From positions 18,531 through 82,530 of the forward strand of contig CAUFMG010000013.1 in assembly GCA_959026725.1 (NCBI GenBank): a DNA stretch of 64,000 nucleotides, given 5' to 3'. The stretch is from an uncultured Collinsella sp. (GTDB taxonomy: Bacteria; Actinomycetota; Coriobacteriia; Coriobacteriales; Coriobacteriaceae). The notes beneath the pieces are model-generated. The model did not search any database and was not told the DNA's origin. It saw only the letters and a program-made list of their open reading frames with translations. Every line of letters begins with the position of its first letter. Position 1 is the first letter of the stretch. The translations under genes were made by a program, and so were the position numbers. Below, piece by piece: positions 17,609-26,464 of this stretch.

Positions 17609-18478
17609 TTATTGAGCGTCCACGTAAAGATCGAACCCGCCCTGCGGCGTGCTGTCGACCGTATCGGGCGCCTGCGAGTTAAAACTCACGGGGACCATGC
17701 GCTTCGAGGCGCGGAAGCGCGTGCCGTCGGTGGCGACGGGCGCCTCATCGACCGTGAGCTCGTAGTCTCCGGGCTTGAGCTCGATGCCGTCACCGTCAGA
17801 GTTGACATATTGATACTCATCGACCGCCTGCCCCTTGAGCGTGCGGCCCACGATGTGGATGAGCATCTGGCTGTCGCCGCGGGCGGTATCCCATGTCGCA
17901 CCGTCCTTGACCTCGACCGACACATGCACCGAGCGCGTGCGGCTGAGCGATTGCTCGACAGACATCTCGACCTTGGCGGCGTCTTCGCGCTGTCGTTCCA
18001 CATGGCTCCAGACGCTGCCGATTGCCGAGCAGGCGATGACGCCGGCCATAAAGGCGATGAGGATGGGGCCGAGTGGCGAGCGGCGGCCCGCGTCTTCCTC
18101 ACGAGCCAAGTTGGGACGATGCGTGGGGGCGGGCGCCTGGGCACCCTGCGCGGGTACGTCGAGAATGCTGAAAGACGCCGTGCTGTCAGGATCGATGGTG
18201 TGGCGCGGCTGCGGGGTCTTTGCCGGCGAGATCGACATGTCGGCTGGCTCGCCGAGCGTGGCCGTAGCGTCGGCCTTGGCCTCGTCTGCCTCGGCCTGGG
18301 CCCAGGCCTGTTCAAAGGTTAGGGATTCGGCGGAGTCGGAAGCGGCGTCCGAGCCGGCGGCGGCGTCGTTGCCGGTCTCGTCCTCGTCGCTCGACATGTC
18401 ACGCGGCATGGACTCGTCCCACTCCTCATCCGGAGCCTCACCCTCGCTATACCACCATTCAAAGTCATCGATATCCAT
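17609..18478 (-). CDS. Membrane-anchored acidic protein of unknown function
   Basis: I do not recognise the family. The 289-residue protein has a very acidic, Ser/Ala/Asp-rich cytosolic N-terminus (about 1-140) beginning MDIDDFEWWYSEGEAP, one membrane helix (GPILIAFMAGVIACSAIGSVW region, about 155-175) and a C-terminal extracellular domain of about 115 residues with a beta-rich look (HVSVEVKDGATWD; DYELTVDEAPVA). The C-terminal part could be a small Ig-like or sensor domain. ATG 18478 has AAGGGGG upstream and is preferred to the frame start at 18511. It lies 78 bp before the epimerase gene on the same strand and may be cotranscribed. Confidence 0.7.
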   Translation of the reverse strand: MDIDDFEWWYSEGEAPDEEWDESMPRDMSSDEDETGNDAAAGSDAASDSAESLTFEQAWAQAEADEAKADATATLGEPADMSISPAKTPQPRHTIDPDSTASFSILDVPAQGAQAPAPTHRPNLAREEDAGRRSPLGPILIAFMAGVIACSAIGSVWSHVERQREDAAKVEMSVEQSLSRTRSVHVSVEVKDGATWDTARGDSQMLIHIVGRTLKGQAVDEYQYVNSDGDGIELKPGDYELTVDEAPVATDGTRFRASKRMVPVSFNSQAPDTVDSTPQGGFDLYVDAQ

Positions 18479-18604
18479 ACGGGACGCCCCCTTGGCCTCG
18501 CAAATAAACACTTGCCAGCCTTATACCCCCAGACGACACGAGGGCTCGCACGGAACGCGAAAAAGGACTGCTCCTTTGTCGCATCGAAACGGATCTGCTT
18601 GCGT

Positions 18605-19921
18605 TTAGCCGCGGGCAATCTTTTTTCTCAACAAGAAGTCGACTGCCCCCACGATTCTGATGCCATCGATGTCCGTTGGATGGTCGCCATCCCTGACAAT
18701 CAGGATCTTCTCATACGAATCAGGAATTTTTCCTAGCGTGCTTAGCTTGAGCGGTCGCAGCTCGCGTTCTCTCGTCGCCTCGGCATCGATCCGTTCGGTA
18801 ACCTGGATATATTTGCGGTCCGACCCCTCGCCGATTGCGACAAAGTCGATTTCCCCCGCGCGCAGATGGCCGCAAAACACTTCGTATCCTTCAAATACAA
18901 GCTGGTTGTAGATAACGTTCTCGAGCATCCTTCCGCTATCGCTACCTCTATATCCGTCAAGATAGCTGCGAATTCCCATATCAGCTATGTAATATTTACC
19001 GCCTGTCTTAAGAAGCTCCCGCCCCTTGATGTCATACCTTTTTACTTTGGTAAACAGGTATGTCTCTTCCAGAGCGTCAATATATGCCGACACCGTCGAT
19101 GCGTTGGTCTTACCGCCTGCCGATTCGTTGAGCGTCCCTACGATTTTGTTGACCGAGGTTTGGTTGGAGATGTTGTCTGCCAGATACGCACAGAGCCGCT
19201 CGAGAACATCGCGCTTGGTGATAGCTCCGCGACCCCTACGCGTCGCACGCGACAGGATATCGCGCGCGACGATCGTCTGGTAGAGGCTACGGATATAGTC
19301 GCGGCACAGCTCACGTCTCGGCTCATCATGGGCCAGAAACGGCATGCCGCCATAGGTTATGTACTGCTCAAGCACGGTATTTGAATTAAGGCGATCGCCC
19401 GTCTTGGAAACAAGTTCGACCCTCTCACCAAGCCCTTCAGCGGCGACCGCATCAATCGAGCGAAAATCAAGATATTCGCTAAACGTGAGAGGTTGCATCT
19501 TGACCTCGACATATCGGCCCGAGATAAGCGTTGCGAGCTCGCTCGATAGCAAAAAGGCATTGGAGCCCGTGACATAGATATCGCACGGCAAATCCACTCG
19601 GAGTGAGTTGACTGCCTTTTCCCAACCTTCGACATTCTGGAGCTCGTCAAAGAACAGGTAGGGATGATCGATGCCGTCGATGCGCTCCCGAACCATACGA
19701 TAAAACGTCAGATAATCCGTAATTCCCGCGTGCTCTAGAGATTCCATCTTAAAGGTCAGCAAACGCTCGGCTGGCACCCCCTGTTGCGCCAGATAGTCCC
19801 TCATCATGTCCAATAACGTTGATTTGCCACAACGGCGTATGCCCGTCACGATTTTGATGAGGTCGGTATCCTGAAAAGCAATGAGTCGATCAAGATAACG
19901 GCTTCGGCGAACGATATCCAT
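18605..19921 (-). CDS. AAA-family ATPase with DUF4143 domain (copy 2, degenerate nuclease motif)
   Basis: A 438-residue P-loop protein. Walker A TGIRRCGKST is at about 27-36 and Walker B PYLFFDELQNVEGWE at about 87-101. The central part has the AAA_14 arrangement and a winged-helix-like stretch (TSVNKIVGTLNESAG). In the C-terminal DUF4143 region AGEIDFVAIG is followed by YIQVTERI; copies 1, 3 and 4 have EVK at this point, so the nuclease-type Lys is missing here. GGGAG precedes ATG 19921. Two 35-bp palindromes with shared AAACTTGCA half-sites lie 30-110 bp upstream (19953-20028). The function of the family is not established. Confidence 0.85.
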   Translation of the reverse strand: MDIVRRSRYLDRLIAFQDTDLIKIVTGIRRCGKSTLLDMMRDYLAQQGVPAERLLTFKMESLEHAGITDYLTFYRMVRERIDGIDHPYLFFDELQNVEGWEKAVNSLRVDLPCDIYVTGSNAFLLSSELATLISGRYVEVKMQPLTFSEYLDFRSIDAVAAEGLGERVELVSKTGDRLNSNTVLEQYITYGGMPFLAHDEPRRELCRDYIRSLYQTIVARDILSRATRRGRGAITKRDVLERLCAYLADNISNQTSVNKIVGTLNESAGGKTNASTVSAYIDALEETYLFTKVKRYDIKGRELLKTGGKYYIADMGIRSYLDGYRGSDSGRMLENVIYNQLVFEGYEVFCGHLRAGEIDFVAIGEGSDRKYIQVTERIDAEATRERELRPLKLSTLGKIPDSYEKILIVRDGDHPTDIDGIRIVGAVDFLLRKKIARG

Positions 19922-19952
19922 AGAGTCTCCCTAGCGCCCGACCAGACATGAA

Positions 19953-20028
19953 ATCTTATAAACTTGCATTTTTTGCAAGTTTATAAGATGTTACCTTAGA
20001 AACTTGAAGAATTTGCAAGTTTCTAAGG
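19953..20028. promoter_or_regulatory. Two palindromic operators, 40 bp apart, upstream of ATPase 2
   Basis: Palindrome 1 pairs ATCTTATAAACTTGCA with TGCAAGTTTATAAGAT. Palindrome 2 pairs CCTTAGAAACTTG with CAAGTTTCTAAGG. The AACTTG half-sites start at 19961 and 20001 and the TGCAAGT half-sites at 19974 and 20014, both exactly 40 bp apart. They overlap the likely promoter of ATPase 2. Confidence 0.75.
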
Positions 20029-20305
20029 CATGGAATGTGACAAACGGACTGCCCCTTTGTCACATTGCGAGGGCAACGCGAATGGAGGGGGCCTCGAGGG
20101 CCTCCTCGAGCGCAAACTTGCCCTCGCCCGCTGCAACCTTTGTCGTGTGCACACCCATGGGATCTCCCGTCGCCCGCGATGTACCTGAGACCATCTTCGC
20201 CTGTATTGCGACTATACAGGCAAGCGCAGCCTGCGACAAAGGGGGCGGGCACCTGACACATTCTGGTAGAGTTGCAGGGACTGAATCCAGCTCATATAAC
20301 GCAAC
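20029..20305. other. Spacer between ATPase 2 operators and MFS gene
   Basis: A TGTGACAAA-type palindrome (20034-20066) opens this gap. A degenerate relative (CGACAAAGGGGGCGGG...TGACACATT, about 20235-20262) follows. No gene or clear promoter could be assigned; a short GC-rich frame around 20065 has no ribosome site. Confidence 0.4.
20034..20066. repeat. TGTGACAAA palindrome, copy
   Basis: AATGTGACAAACGGACTG is followed by its near complement CCCCTTTGTCACATT. It is one of the dispersed palindromes also seen at 27967, 37218 and 50589. Confidence 0.65.
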
Positions 20306-21574
20306 ATGGGAGCAACTGCTTTGACCACCGCAACTTCGTCCACAACAGCATCAACCGCCGCCGCGCTCTCCCCCGCGCGCACCAAGCTCTGCCTGGCGCT
20401 GCTCGTGCTGTTGGGATTTTCGCTCGGCTGCTCGGAGTTCGTGGTCATCGGCATCGAGAGCGACCTGGCGACGGAGCTCGGCATCTCGCTTGCCACCGCG
20501 GGCCAGCTCATCAGCGTGTTTGCGCTCGTCTACGCCATCGCGACGCCAGTGCTTGCGCTCAGCACGGGGCGTTTTCGCCGCTACCAGCTGCTCGTGTGCT
20601 ACAGCATCGTCTTTGTGCTCGGCAACCTGGTCATGGCGTTGGCGCCCAACTTCCAGGTGCTGTTTATCTCGCGCATTGTCCTGGGCTCCGTCTCGGGCGC
20701 ACTGCTCGCCGTGGGGGTGACGTACATCCCTGAGCTTCTGTCCCCGCAGCAAACTTCGCTTGCCATCTCGGTGGTATATGGTGCGTTTTCCGTGGCGATG
20801 GTCTTTGTCACTTCGATCGGCAAGTTTGTGGCCGACACGCTCGATTGGCACGTGGCCATGTACGGCACGCTGACCTTTGCCGTTCTGATCTGCGGAGCGC
20901 TCGTGGCGTTTATGCCGCGCGCTGGGCAAACCGACGAGCCTGCCACCTTTCGCGAGCAGGCGGGTCTGCTACGCGAGCCGAGCATCATCACCGGCATGCT
21001 CATCTTTTTGTTTGGCGTGGGGTCGGTCTACGTTTTCTACGGCTACGTGACGCCTTATCTAGAGCAGGTGCTGGGCATGGGCACGGTCGAAGCCAGTACC
21101 ACGCTTATGGCCTACGGCGTATTCTGCCTGATCTCGAACATCCTGGGCGGATGGATCGATGCGCGCTTTGGTATGAAGGCACTGCTTGTGACGTTTGTGC
21201 TGCAAGCTGCAGCGTTACTCGGGCTGTTTGCTGTGGGCGGCACCATACCGCCCGCGCTGGTCTTTGTCTTTAGCTTGGCGCTGCTCATGTACCTGTTCTC
21301 GGTGTCGTGCATCACGCACTTTATGGACGTGGCTCGCAGCCGCCATCCCAAGTCGATGGTACTCGCAAGTTCGGTTGAGCCCATGGCGTTTAACGTCGGC
21401 ATCTCGTTTGGCACCGCAGTGGGCGGTGCTGTGGTAAGCGGCGTTGGCATTGCGTACGTGGGCGCAGTGGGTGCCGCGTTCTCGCTTGTGGCCTGGGCGC
21501 TCACGCTGGTGACGATTAGGTTGGCTCGCTGGGAGCGCCACCGTCAATCAGCACAGCCCCGGATGCAGGCATAG
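20306..21574 (+). CDS. MFS transporter, AraJ/sugar-efflux-like
   Basis: A 422-residue inner-membrane protein with about 12 predicted helices. The first membrane segment (LALLVLLGFSLGCSEFVVIGI) and the following VYAIATPVLAL match the AraJ/SotB/DHA1 drug- or sugar-efflux branch of the major facilitator superfamily. A cytosolic N-terminal Thr/Ala/Ser-rich stretch of about 25 residues precedes it. The loop between helices 2 and 3 (LSTGRFRRYQLL) is the usual basic MFS loop. The substrate cannot be inferred. It is monocistronic and ends at a shared bidirectional terminator (21737-21774) facing the PTS gene. No ribosome site is strong before 20306, so an in-frame start slightly downstream is possible. 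Confidence 0.85.
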   Translation: MGATALTTATSSTTASTAAALSPARTKLCLALLVLLGFSLGCSEFVVIGIESDLATELGISLATAGQLISVFALVYAIATPVLALSTGRFRRYQLLVCYSIVFVLGNLVMALAPNFQVLFISRIVLGSVSGALLAVGVTYIPELLSPQQTSLAISVVYGAFSVAMVFVTSIGKFVADTLDWHVAMYGTLTFAVLICGALVAFMPRAGQTDEPATFREQAGLLREPSIITGMLIFLFGVGSVYVFYGYVTPYLEQVLGMGTVEASTTLMAYGVFCLISNILGGWIDARFGMKALLVTFVLQAAALLGLFAVGGTIPPALVFVFSLALLMYLFSVSCITHFMDVARSRHPKSMVLASSVEPMAFNVGISFGTAVGGAVVSGVGIAYVGAVGAAFSLVAWALTLVTIRLARWERHRQSAQPRMQA

Positions 21575-21660
21575 GGGCGAACATAGCCCAAGGTGGCGAG
21601 CAACCGGTGAAAACCGCCCAATATGAGTATGTTTATCCGCCTGGAAGCTTCAGCAGTGCA

Positions 21661-21720
21661 ATTTCGTGTACTTCAGATACACGCTTTTCTACGATTTCGT
21701 GTATTTCACGTACACGAAAT
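21661..21720. repeat. Orphan repeat array with 33-bp spacing
   Basis: ATTTCGTGTA starts at 21661 and 21694, exactly 33 bp apart. Each copy is followed by an inverted partner: GATACACG after the first and TACACGAAAT (21711-21720) after the second. The spacing matches the arrays upstream of the AAA/DUF4143 ATPases, but no such gene adjoins. It lies between convergent genes, where an ordinary operator would not be expected. Confidence 0.6.
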
Positions 21721-21736
21721 GCGCGCGGGGCAACTC

Positions 21737-21774
21737 AAAAGCGGCGGCAGACGCATTGTCTGCCGCCGCTTTTT
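21737..21774. terminator. Bidirectional intrinsic terminator
   Basis: AAAAGCGGCGGCAGAC and GTCTGCCGCCGCTTTTT form a perfect 16-bp stem with five-base loop, A-run on one side and T-run on the other. It serves both the MFS gene (+) and the PTS gene (-). Confidence 0.9.
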
Positions 21775-21803
21775 GTACCGGATTTTATAGATATGTGGAG
21801 CGT

Positions 21804-23366
21804 TTATTCCATGCCCAGCAGCTCGCGCATCTGAGTTGCGTAGTTAGATGCCATGTTGCCGTAGACAATCTGCACGCCGCCGTTAACGTGCACGATGCCA
21901 CGCGCTTCGAGCTTTTCGGTAAACTCGGCGTCATCAACCACCTTGTCACAGTCATTGAGCTGGATGCGCAGACGGGTGAAGCAGGCCTCGACAGACTTAA
22001 TATTGTTGTCGCCGCCCACTGCCTCAACGATGGCGGGAATGAGGTCGCTGATCACGGTCTTGGGAGCCTTTTCGGCCTCATCGTCAGACTCTTCCTCGCG
22101 GCCGGGGGTCTTAAGGCCCTTCTTAAGAATGATGAACTTGAAGACGAAGTAGTACACCACGAAGTAGATGGGGCCGAGGAACAGGATAACCTGCCAGTTG
22201 GAGCCCTTGGCTGCACCCATAATGCCGTTAAAAATCAACGACAAGAGCGGGCCGCCAAAGGATGCGGAGCCAGCCACGTTGAACTGCAGGATACAGGTCA
22301 GCGCATAGGCAAGACCAGCCATGAGAGCGTGGAACACGTAGAGGATGGGCGCGATAAACAGGAAGGAGTACTCGAGCGGCTCGGTAATGCCGGAGAGGAT
22401 GCAAGGCACCACGATGGCGATCATGAGCGCTGCGGTCTTCTTCTTGTTCTTGGGAAGCGCCGTCTTGTAGAAGGCGAGTGCAGCGCCGGGCAGGCCGAAC
22501 ATGGCGAAGATAACCTTGCCGTTCATGACAAAACGGCTGACCTCGATGTTAAACGGCGTGCTGGGAGAGCCCAGGATCGCGTTGTAGATATTGATAGCGC
22601 CCTGAACGGTCTGGCCGTCGATGGTCTCGACGCCACCGAGCGACGTGAAGAAGAACGGCAAATAGACAAAGTGATGCAGGCCAAAAGGCAGAAGCATGCG
22701 CTCGCCGGCGCCGTAGACAAATGCACCAAAGGCACCCGTGGTCTTGATGAACTCGGACAGCGCACCGAGAGCGTTCTGAATAAACGGGAAAACAAAGGAC
22801 ATGGCCAATGCGAGGACACTGCATGAGAGCAGCGTTACCGCCGGAATAAAGCGTGTGCCGTTGAAGATGGAGAACACGGCGGGCAGCTCAATCTTGTAGT
22901 AACGGTTATGCAACCATGCGACGATTGCACCAACCAGAAGACCGCCGATAACGCCAGTGTCGAGCGTGGTGATACCGAGGATCGTGCTCTGGCCCGTCGT
23001 AAGATTCGCGGGATCGATAACGCCAGTCGCCGTAAGGAACGTGCCCATCACGGAGTTCATGCACATGTAGCCCAAAAAGCCACAAAGCGCCGCGGTAGCC
23101 TTCTCGGACTTGGCGAAGCCATAGGCGAGACAAATCGAGAAGATAACCGGGATGTTGTTCATAACGATGCCGGCTGCGGCCTTAAGAATCGAAAAGAAAA
23201 TCGCAAAGCCCGGAGCAGCAAGCCAGGGAACAGCTGCCGTAAGGGTGGGGCTGGTAAAGGCATTACCAAAGCCCTGAAGGATACCGGCGATTGGCAGGAT
23301 CAGGACAGGCGTCATGAGGACTTTGCCCAGGCGCTGGAACTTTGCCAGCAGCTCATCTTTGTTCAT
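21804..23366 (-). CDS. glvC: PTS alpha-glucoside permease, EIICB
   Basis: A 520-residue phosphotransferase permease that imports and phosphorylates a sugar across the membrane. The N-terminal 420 residues are the glucose-family EIIC with about ten helices (opening LMTPVLILPIAGILQGFGNAF). The C-terminal EIIB domain has the phospho-accepting Cys in VEACFTRLRIQL. There is no EIIA domain, so phosphate must come from a separate EIIA-Glc encoded elsewhere. It lies 82 bp downstream of a GH4 6-phospho-glucosidase and near a divergent RpiR regulator, the gene set of the Bacillus glv maltose system; substrate maltose or a related alpha-glucoside is therefore inferred. GAGGGGT precedes the ATG. Confidence 0.88.
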   Translation of the reverse strand: MNKDELLAKFQRLGKVLMTPVLILPIAGILQGFGNAFTSPTLTAAVPWLAAPGFAIFFSILKAAAGIVMNNIPVIFSICLAYGFAKSEKATAALCGFLGYMCMNSVMGTFLTATGVIDPANLTTGQSTILGITTLDTGVIGGLLVGAIVAWLHNRYYKIELPAVFSIFNGTRFIPAVTLLSCSVLALAMSFVFPFIQNALGALSEFIKTTGAFGAFVYGAGERMLLPFGLHHFVYLPFFFTSLGGVETIDGQTVQGAINIYNAILGSPSTPFNIEVSRFVMNGKVIFAMFGLPGAALAFYKTALPKNKKKTAALMIAIVVPCILSGITEPLEYSFLFIAPILYVFHALMAGLAYALTCILQFNVAGSASFGGPLLSLIFNGIMGAAKGSNWQVILFLGPIYFVVYYFVFKFIILKKGLKTPGREEESDDEAEKAPKTVISDLIPAIVEAVGGDNNIKSVEACFTRLRIQLNDCDKVVDDAEFTEKLEARGIVHVNGGVQIVYGNMASNYATQMRELLGME

Positions 23367-23448
23367 GGGATACCCCTCTTAAAGAAACGGGGCGTGCAGC
23401 TCTACAATCCACACGCCCCATAACAGTTATCATGCACTGTAGAACTAG

Positions 23449-24774
23449 CTACTTAAGCTCCGGCCAGTAATCCTTATTGGCCTCGATGAGCTTATCGAGC
23501 ACCTTACGCGCCTTCTTTGCGTCACCGACCAGACGATTAAGCGTGAGTGCCTGCAGGGCCTTCTCGTAGGAGCCCTCCATCCAAGCCTCAACAGTCAGAC
23601 GCTCATAGGCGTACTGGTTCTCCATAAGGCCGCGATAGAAGGTGCCGATCTTACCGACAGCGTAGGGATGCGGGCCATTGGAGCCAACGCTCGCCGCAAC
23701 CTCGACCATGGCGTCATCGGGCATGCCCTCGATAATCCCGTTGTTGGGAACCATGACAATGAAGGTCTTGTTGGTGTTGCGATAAATGGCCGAGGTGATT
23801 TCCACGATCATATCGCCATGAGCATCGTTCTGCACAACCGAGGAGTTCTTTGCGGTGCCGACTTTGGCAACACGCTCGCACTCGGCGAACACGCGCTTCT
23901 CACGACCGTTGATGACCTCGTCGGAACGAGTGTAGTCGGGGTCGAGGTGAGCGACCTTGTACTCGGGATACAGATAGTACTGCAGATAAGTGTTGGGCAG
24001 ATAGTCGGGGAAGTCCTCGAGCATGTCCTTGACCATGGCGTAGGTATCAAGCCAGGACTGGTCACGCTGCTCGGCATCGGCAGGAAGGAAGCCGTTCTTC
24101 TCCGTGTGTTCCTTAATCTGCGGGACGAGGTCATGGCCCTCTTCATCGTAGATGTGCTTGAACCAACCGAAGTGATTGAGACCAAAGTACACGGGCTCCG
24201 TCTTGCTCATATCGCGACCGAGCAGGCGACCGTAAGAGCGCATGAGGTTGACGGGCTGATCGCAGATGTTGAGGAAGCGATGCTCATCGGGCAGGACGCG
24301 CTCGAGACCATATGCCACAATAGCAGCCGGGTTGGTGTAGTTGATAATCCACGCCTCCGGGCTATGAGCGCGAACGTCGTTGACGATCTCAACCATGTCA
24401 TGCATGGAGCGCATACCGTAAGCCATGCCGCCAGGGCCCACCGTTTCCTGACCGATGATTCCCATATGCAGCGGAATCTTCTCGTCCTTGCTACGCATCT
24501 CGTAGCCGCCGGTACGAATCTGGCAGAGCACAAAGTCGACGTCGGTGTAAGCCTCGTCCTTATCGGTGGTGTAACCAAACTCCACACCGGGCTCCTCCTC
24601 GGCGAAGAGGATCTTGCCAAACTCGCCAATCGGACGCTGACGCTCGGCATCGATGTCATAGAGCATCACGCGGTTCAGCGGCAGAATGTCCATGTGCTTG
24701 GTCAGGGCTTTAAGAATGCCAGGGCACCACGTGGAGCCGCCGCCAACGATCACAATATTGAGCTTATCCTTCAT
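23449..24774 (-). CDS. glvA: 6-phospho-alpha-glucosidase, GH4
   Basis: A 441-residue cytosolic enzyme that hydrolyses 6-phospho-alpha-glucosides (for example maltose 6-phosphate) with NAD+ and a divalent metal by a redox mechanism. The N-terminus has the NAD-binding GGGSTWCPG (about 11-19). NICDQP (around 172-177) corresponds to the CDxP motif of the 6-phospho-alpha-glucosidase branch; GH4 alpha-galactosidases and beta-enzymes differ here. A downstream GLNHFGW supplies metal-site residues. The length equals that of Bacillus GlvA. It precedes the EIICB gene in the same operon. GAAGGACGGAAC lies before ATG 24774. Confidence 0.92.
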   Translation of the reverse strand: MKDKLNIVIVGGGSTWCPGILKALTKHMDILPLNRVMLYDIDAERQRPIGEFGKILFAEEEPGVEFGYTTDKDEAYTDVDFVLCQIRTGGYEMRSKDEKIPLHMGIIGQETVGPGGMAYGMRSMHDMVEIVNDVRAHSPEAWIINYTNPAAIVAYGLERVLPDEHRFLNICDQPVNLMRSYGRLLGRDMSKTEPVYFGLNHFGWFKHIYDEEGHDLVPQIKEHTEKNGFLPADAEQRDQSWLDTYAMVKDMLEDFPDYLPNTYLQYYLYPEYKVAHLDPDYTRSDEVINGREKRVFAECERVAKVGTAKNSSVVQNDAHGDMIVEITSAIYRNTNKTFIVMVPNNGIIEGMPDDAMVEVAASVGSNGPHPYAVGKIGTFYRGLMENQYAYERLTVEAWMEGSYEKALQALTLNRLVGDAKKARKVLDKLIEANKDYWPELK

Positions 24775-25072
24775 GTTCCGTCCTTCCAGGGTTGGCTGAT
24801 CGGTGTTCTCGAAGACCTTGGGCTCCGCGGTTGTCCTCGGCTTGCTTCGTTTCGATTGATATTTTGCGACATGAGGTCATCTGAGAGTCTCCGTGTGGGC
24901 CAATGCGAAACGGGGACACATGATTTCGCTCACAACACAGATATGTGTAGGCAGACACGCACGTTTGCCCAGTTCATGGGCAATAGGCAATCTTGACCGA
25001 TTACCGATTTCTCACCTGGCAACACAAAGCGGTACCATATATACGACGAGGTGCGAGGGGCTGAAACATCTT
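24775..25072. other. Divergent control region of the alpha-glucoside genes
   Basis: About 300 bp between the divergent GH4 and RpiR genes. It must hold both promoters and presumably the RpiR operator. I see short imperfect repeats (ACACATGATTTCG, ACACAGATATGTGT near 24945) but no confident -35/-10 pair or operator. A plus-strand frame continuing upstream of 25073 has no ribosome site. Confidence 0.4.
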
Positions 25073-25822
25073 ATGAAAGATCAAGAATCTTTTTATGATC
25101 ATGTGCGAGTTGGCGAGAGCAAGCTCAACGATCTCGAAGGCGAGATCATGCGCTACATCATCGAGCTGCGTGATGATATTGACGATGTCACGCTTAAGAG
25201 CGTTGCTGAACGGTTCTTCGTCGCTCCCAATACAATCGTCAGGCTTGCCCACAAGCTTGGCTTCTCGGGGTTTACAGAGCTCAAACAATCGTATTCCGCC
25301 TCGCTCGACCGCAATCGATTCACTATCGAGGCACTTCCTCTTGATACCCAGCTCGTACAGACCAAAGATTTGCTTAACGACCGGGTCATCGATTCGGTCG
25401 TGAGTCTTATCCAGGACGCCTCGCATATCGTGTTCTTCTGCTCGGGCTTTTCGAAGTACCCGTGCCTTGAGATGGCTGAAAAGCTCAAAATAATGGGCAA
25501 GAATACCGACACGCTCAGTGAACGCCACGTCATGAGGCATTACGCAGAACTCCTCGGCAAAAACGACCTGGTCTTCAGCGTTTCCGTAAGCGGCGAGACG
25601 CAGGTGTCTATTGACGCCACATCGATAGCCAAAACGCGCGGATGCAAGGTCGTCACGCTCACCGGCTTTTCTCGAAATTCTCTCTCGAAACTAGCCGACT
25701 ACCCTATCTACACCGTGCAAAAAGAATTCCGCTTGGGCAGCATGGACCTCGACAGTCGATTGATGTTCTATTACGTTTTCGAATTGATATTTGAGCGCTA
25801 CTTCAAACTGGCGAAGAAATAA
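25073..25822 (+). CDS. RpiR-family transcriptional regulator
   Basis: A 249-residue DNA-binding regulator. Residues about 15-90 form the HTH_6 domain (ERFFVAPNTIVRLAHKLGF), and about 110-245 form a SIS sugar-phosphate-binding domain (HIVFFCSGFSKYP; VFSVSVSGETQVSID). Such regulators sense phosphosugars. It is transcribed away from the GH4/PTS operon and has the role of GlvR in Bacillus, so control by maltose 6-phosphate or a similar compound is inferred. ATG 25073 is chosen because the HTH homology starts there; the upstream ribosome site is weak (GAGGGGCTGAAAC) and the open frame extends to 24893. Confidence 0.88.
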   Translation: MKDQESFYDHVRVGESKLNDLEGEIMRYIIELRDDIDDVTLKSVAERFFVAPNTIVRLAHKLGFSGFTELKQSYSASLDRNRFTIEALPLDTQLVQTKDLLNDRVIDSVVSLIQDASHIVFFCSGFSKYPCLEMAEKLKIMGKNTDTLSERHVMRHYAELLGKNDLVFSVSVSGETQVSIDATSIAKTRGCKVVTLTGFSRNSLSKLADYPIYTVQKEFRLGSMDLDSRLMFYYVFELIFERYFKLAKK

Positions 25823-25882
25823 AACTTGGCATGCGCCCGGCTTCGACTCTTTAGCAGCCTTCTATATGAAAGGTATCGTTCT

Positions 25883-26329
25883 ATGCAACGCGTACTGTTT
25901 ATCTGCCATGGCAACATCTGTCGCTCGACGTTGGCTGAGTCGGTGTTTACCGAGTTGGTGCGCCGCGCCGGGCGCGAGGGCGAATTTGTCATCGATTCCG
26001 CTGCGACCTCGACCGAGGAGATTGGCAACCCGCCGCATCATGGCACGGTCGCCAAGCTGCGCGAAGCCGGGATTCCCGTCGTCGCGCACCGTGCCCGCCA
26101 GGTGCGTCGCGCGGAGTATGGCGACTGGGACCACATTGTATATATGGATGCTGAGAACGCGCGCGGCCTGCGTCGCATTTTTGGCGACGACCCCGACGTC
26201 AAGATTACGCGCTTGCTCGATTGGACCGATCGCCCCGGCGACGTGGCCGATCCCTGGTACACCGGCAATTTCGATGCCACCTACCGCGATGTGCTCGCCG
26301 GTTGCACCGCCATGCTCGAGCAGCTGTAG
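25883..26329 (+). CDS. Low-molecular-weight protein-tyrosine phosphatase
   Basis: A 148-residue cytosolic phosphatase. The active-site loop CHGNICRST (Cys and Arg of C-x5-R-S/T) lies at about 8-16, where CLGNICRSP is more common, so the His and the final Thr are mild variants. The general-acid Asp is in VADPWYTGNF near residue 118. Such enzymes dephosphorylate tyrosine kinases of capsule synthesis or other phosphotyrosine proteins; no kinase is near. ATG 25883 directly precedes the conserved RVLFICHGN and has AAAGG upstream. It lies 60 bp after the RpiR gene, perhaps read through from it. Confidence 0.9.
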   Translation: MQRVLFICHGNICRSTLAESVFTELVRRAGREGEFVIDSAATSTEEIGNPPHHGTVAKLREAGIPVVAHRARQVRRAEYGDWDHIVYMDAENARGLRRIFGDDPDVKITRLLDWTDRPGDVADPWYTGNFDATYRDVLAGCTAMLEQL

Positions 26330-26374
26330 GTTCGTGGGCGCACGAACCATGCTAACCGCGCCCTCGGCATAAAT

Positions 26375-26440
26375 TGAGCGTGGACAATCTCCCACTTTGA
26401 GCGCGAAACGGCGCTCTAAACGGGAGATTGCCCACGCTCA
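26375..26440. repeat. GAGCGTGG palindrome element, copy 2
   Basis: TGAGCGTGGACAATCTCCC and GGGAGATTGCCCACGCTCA form the outer stem. The inner hairpin GAGCGC...GCGCTC differs from copy 1 (16543) yet still pairs. It lies 45 bp after the phosphatase stop and may act as its terminator. Confidence 0.65.
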
Positions 26441-26442
26441 TG

Positions 26443-26464
26443 AATGTGACAAAGGGACTGGCCC
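26443..26464. repeat. Half TGTGAC palindrome touching the ATPase 3 stop
   Basis: AATGTGACAAAGGGACTG is followed by GCCC and then directly by the stop codon of ATPase 3. The right half of the usual palindrome is missing. Confidence 0.45.
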
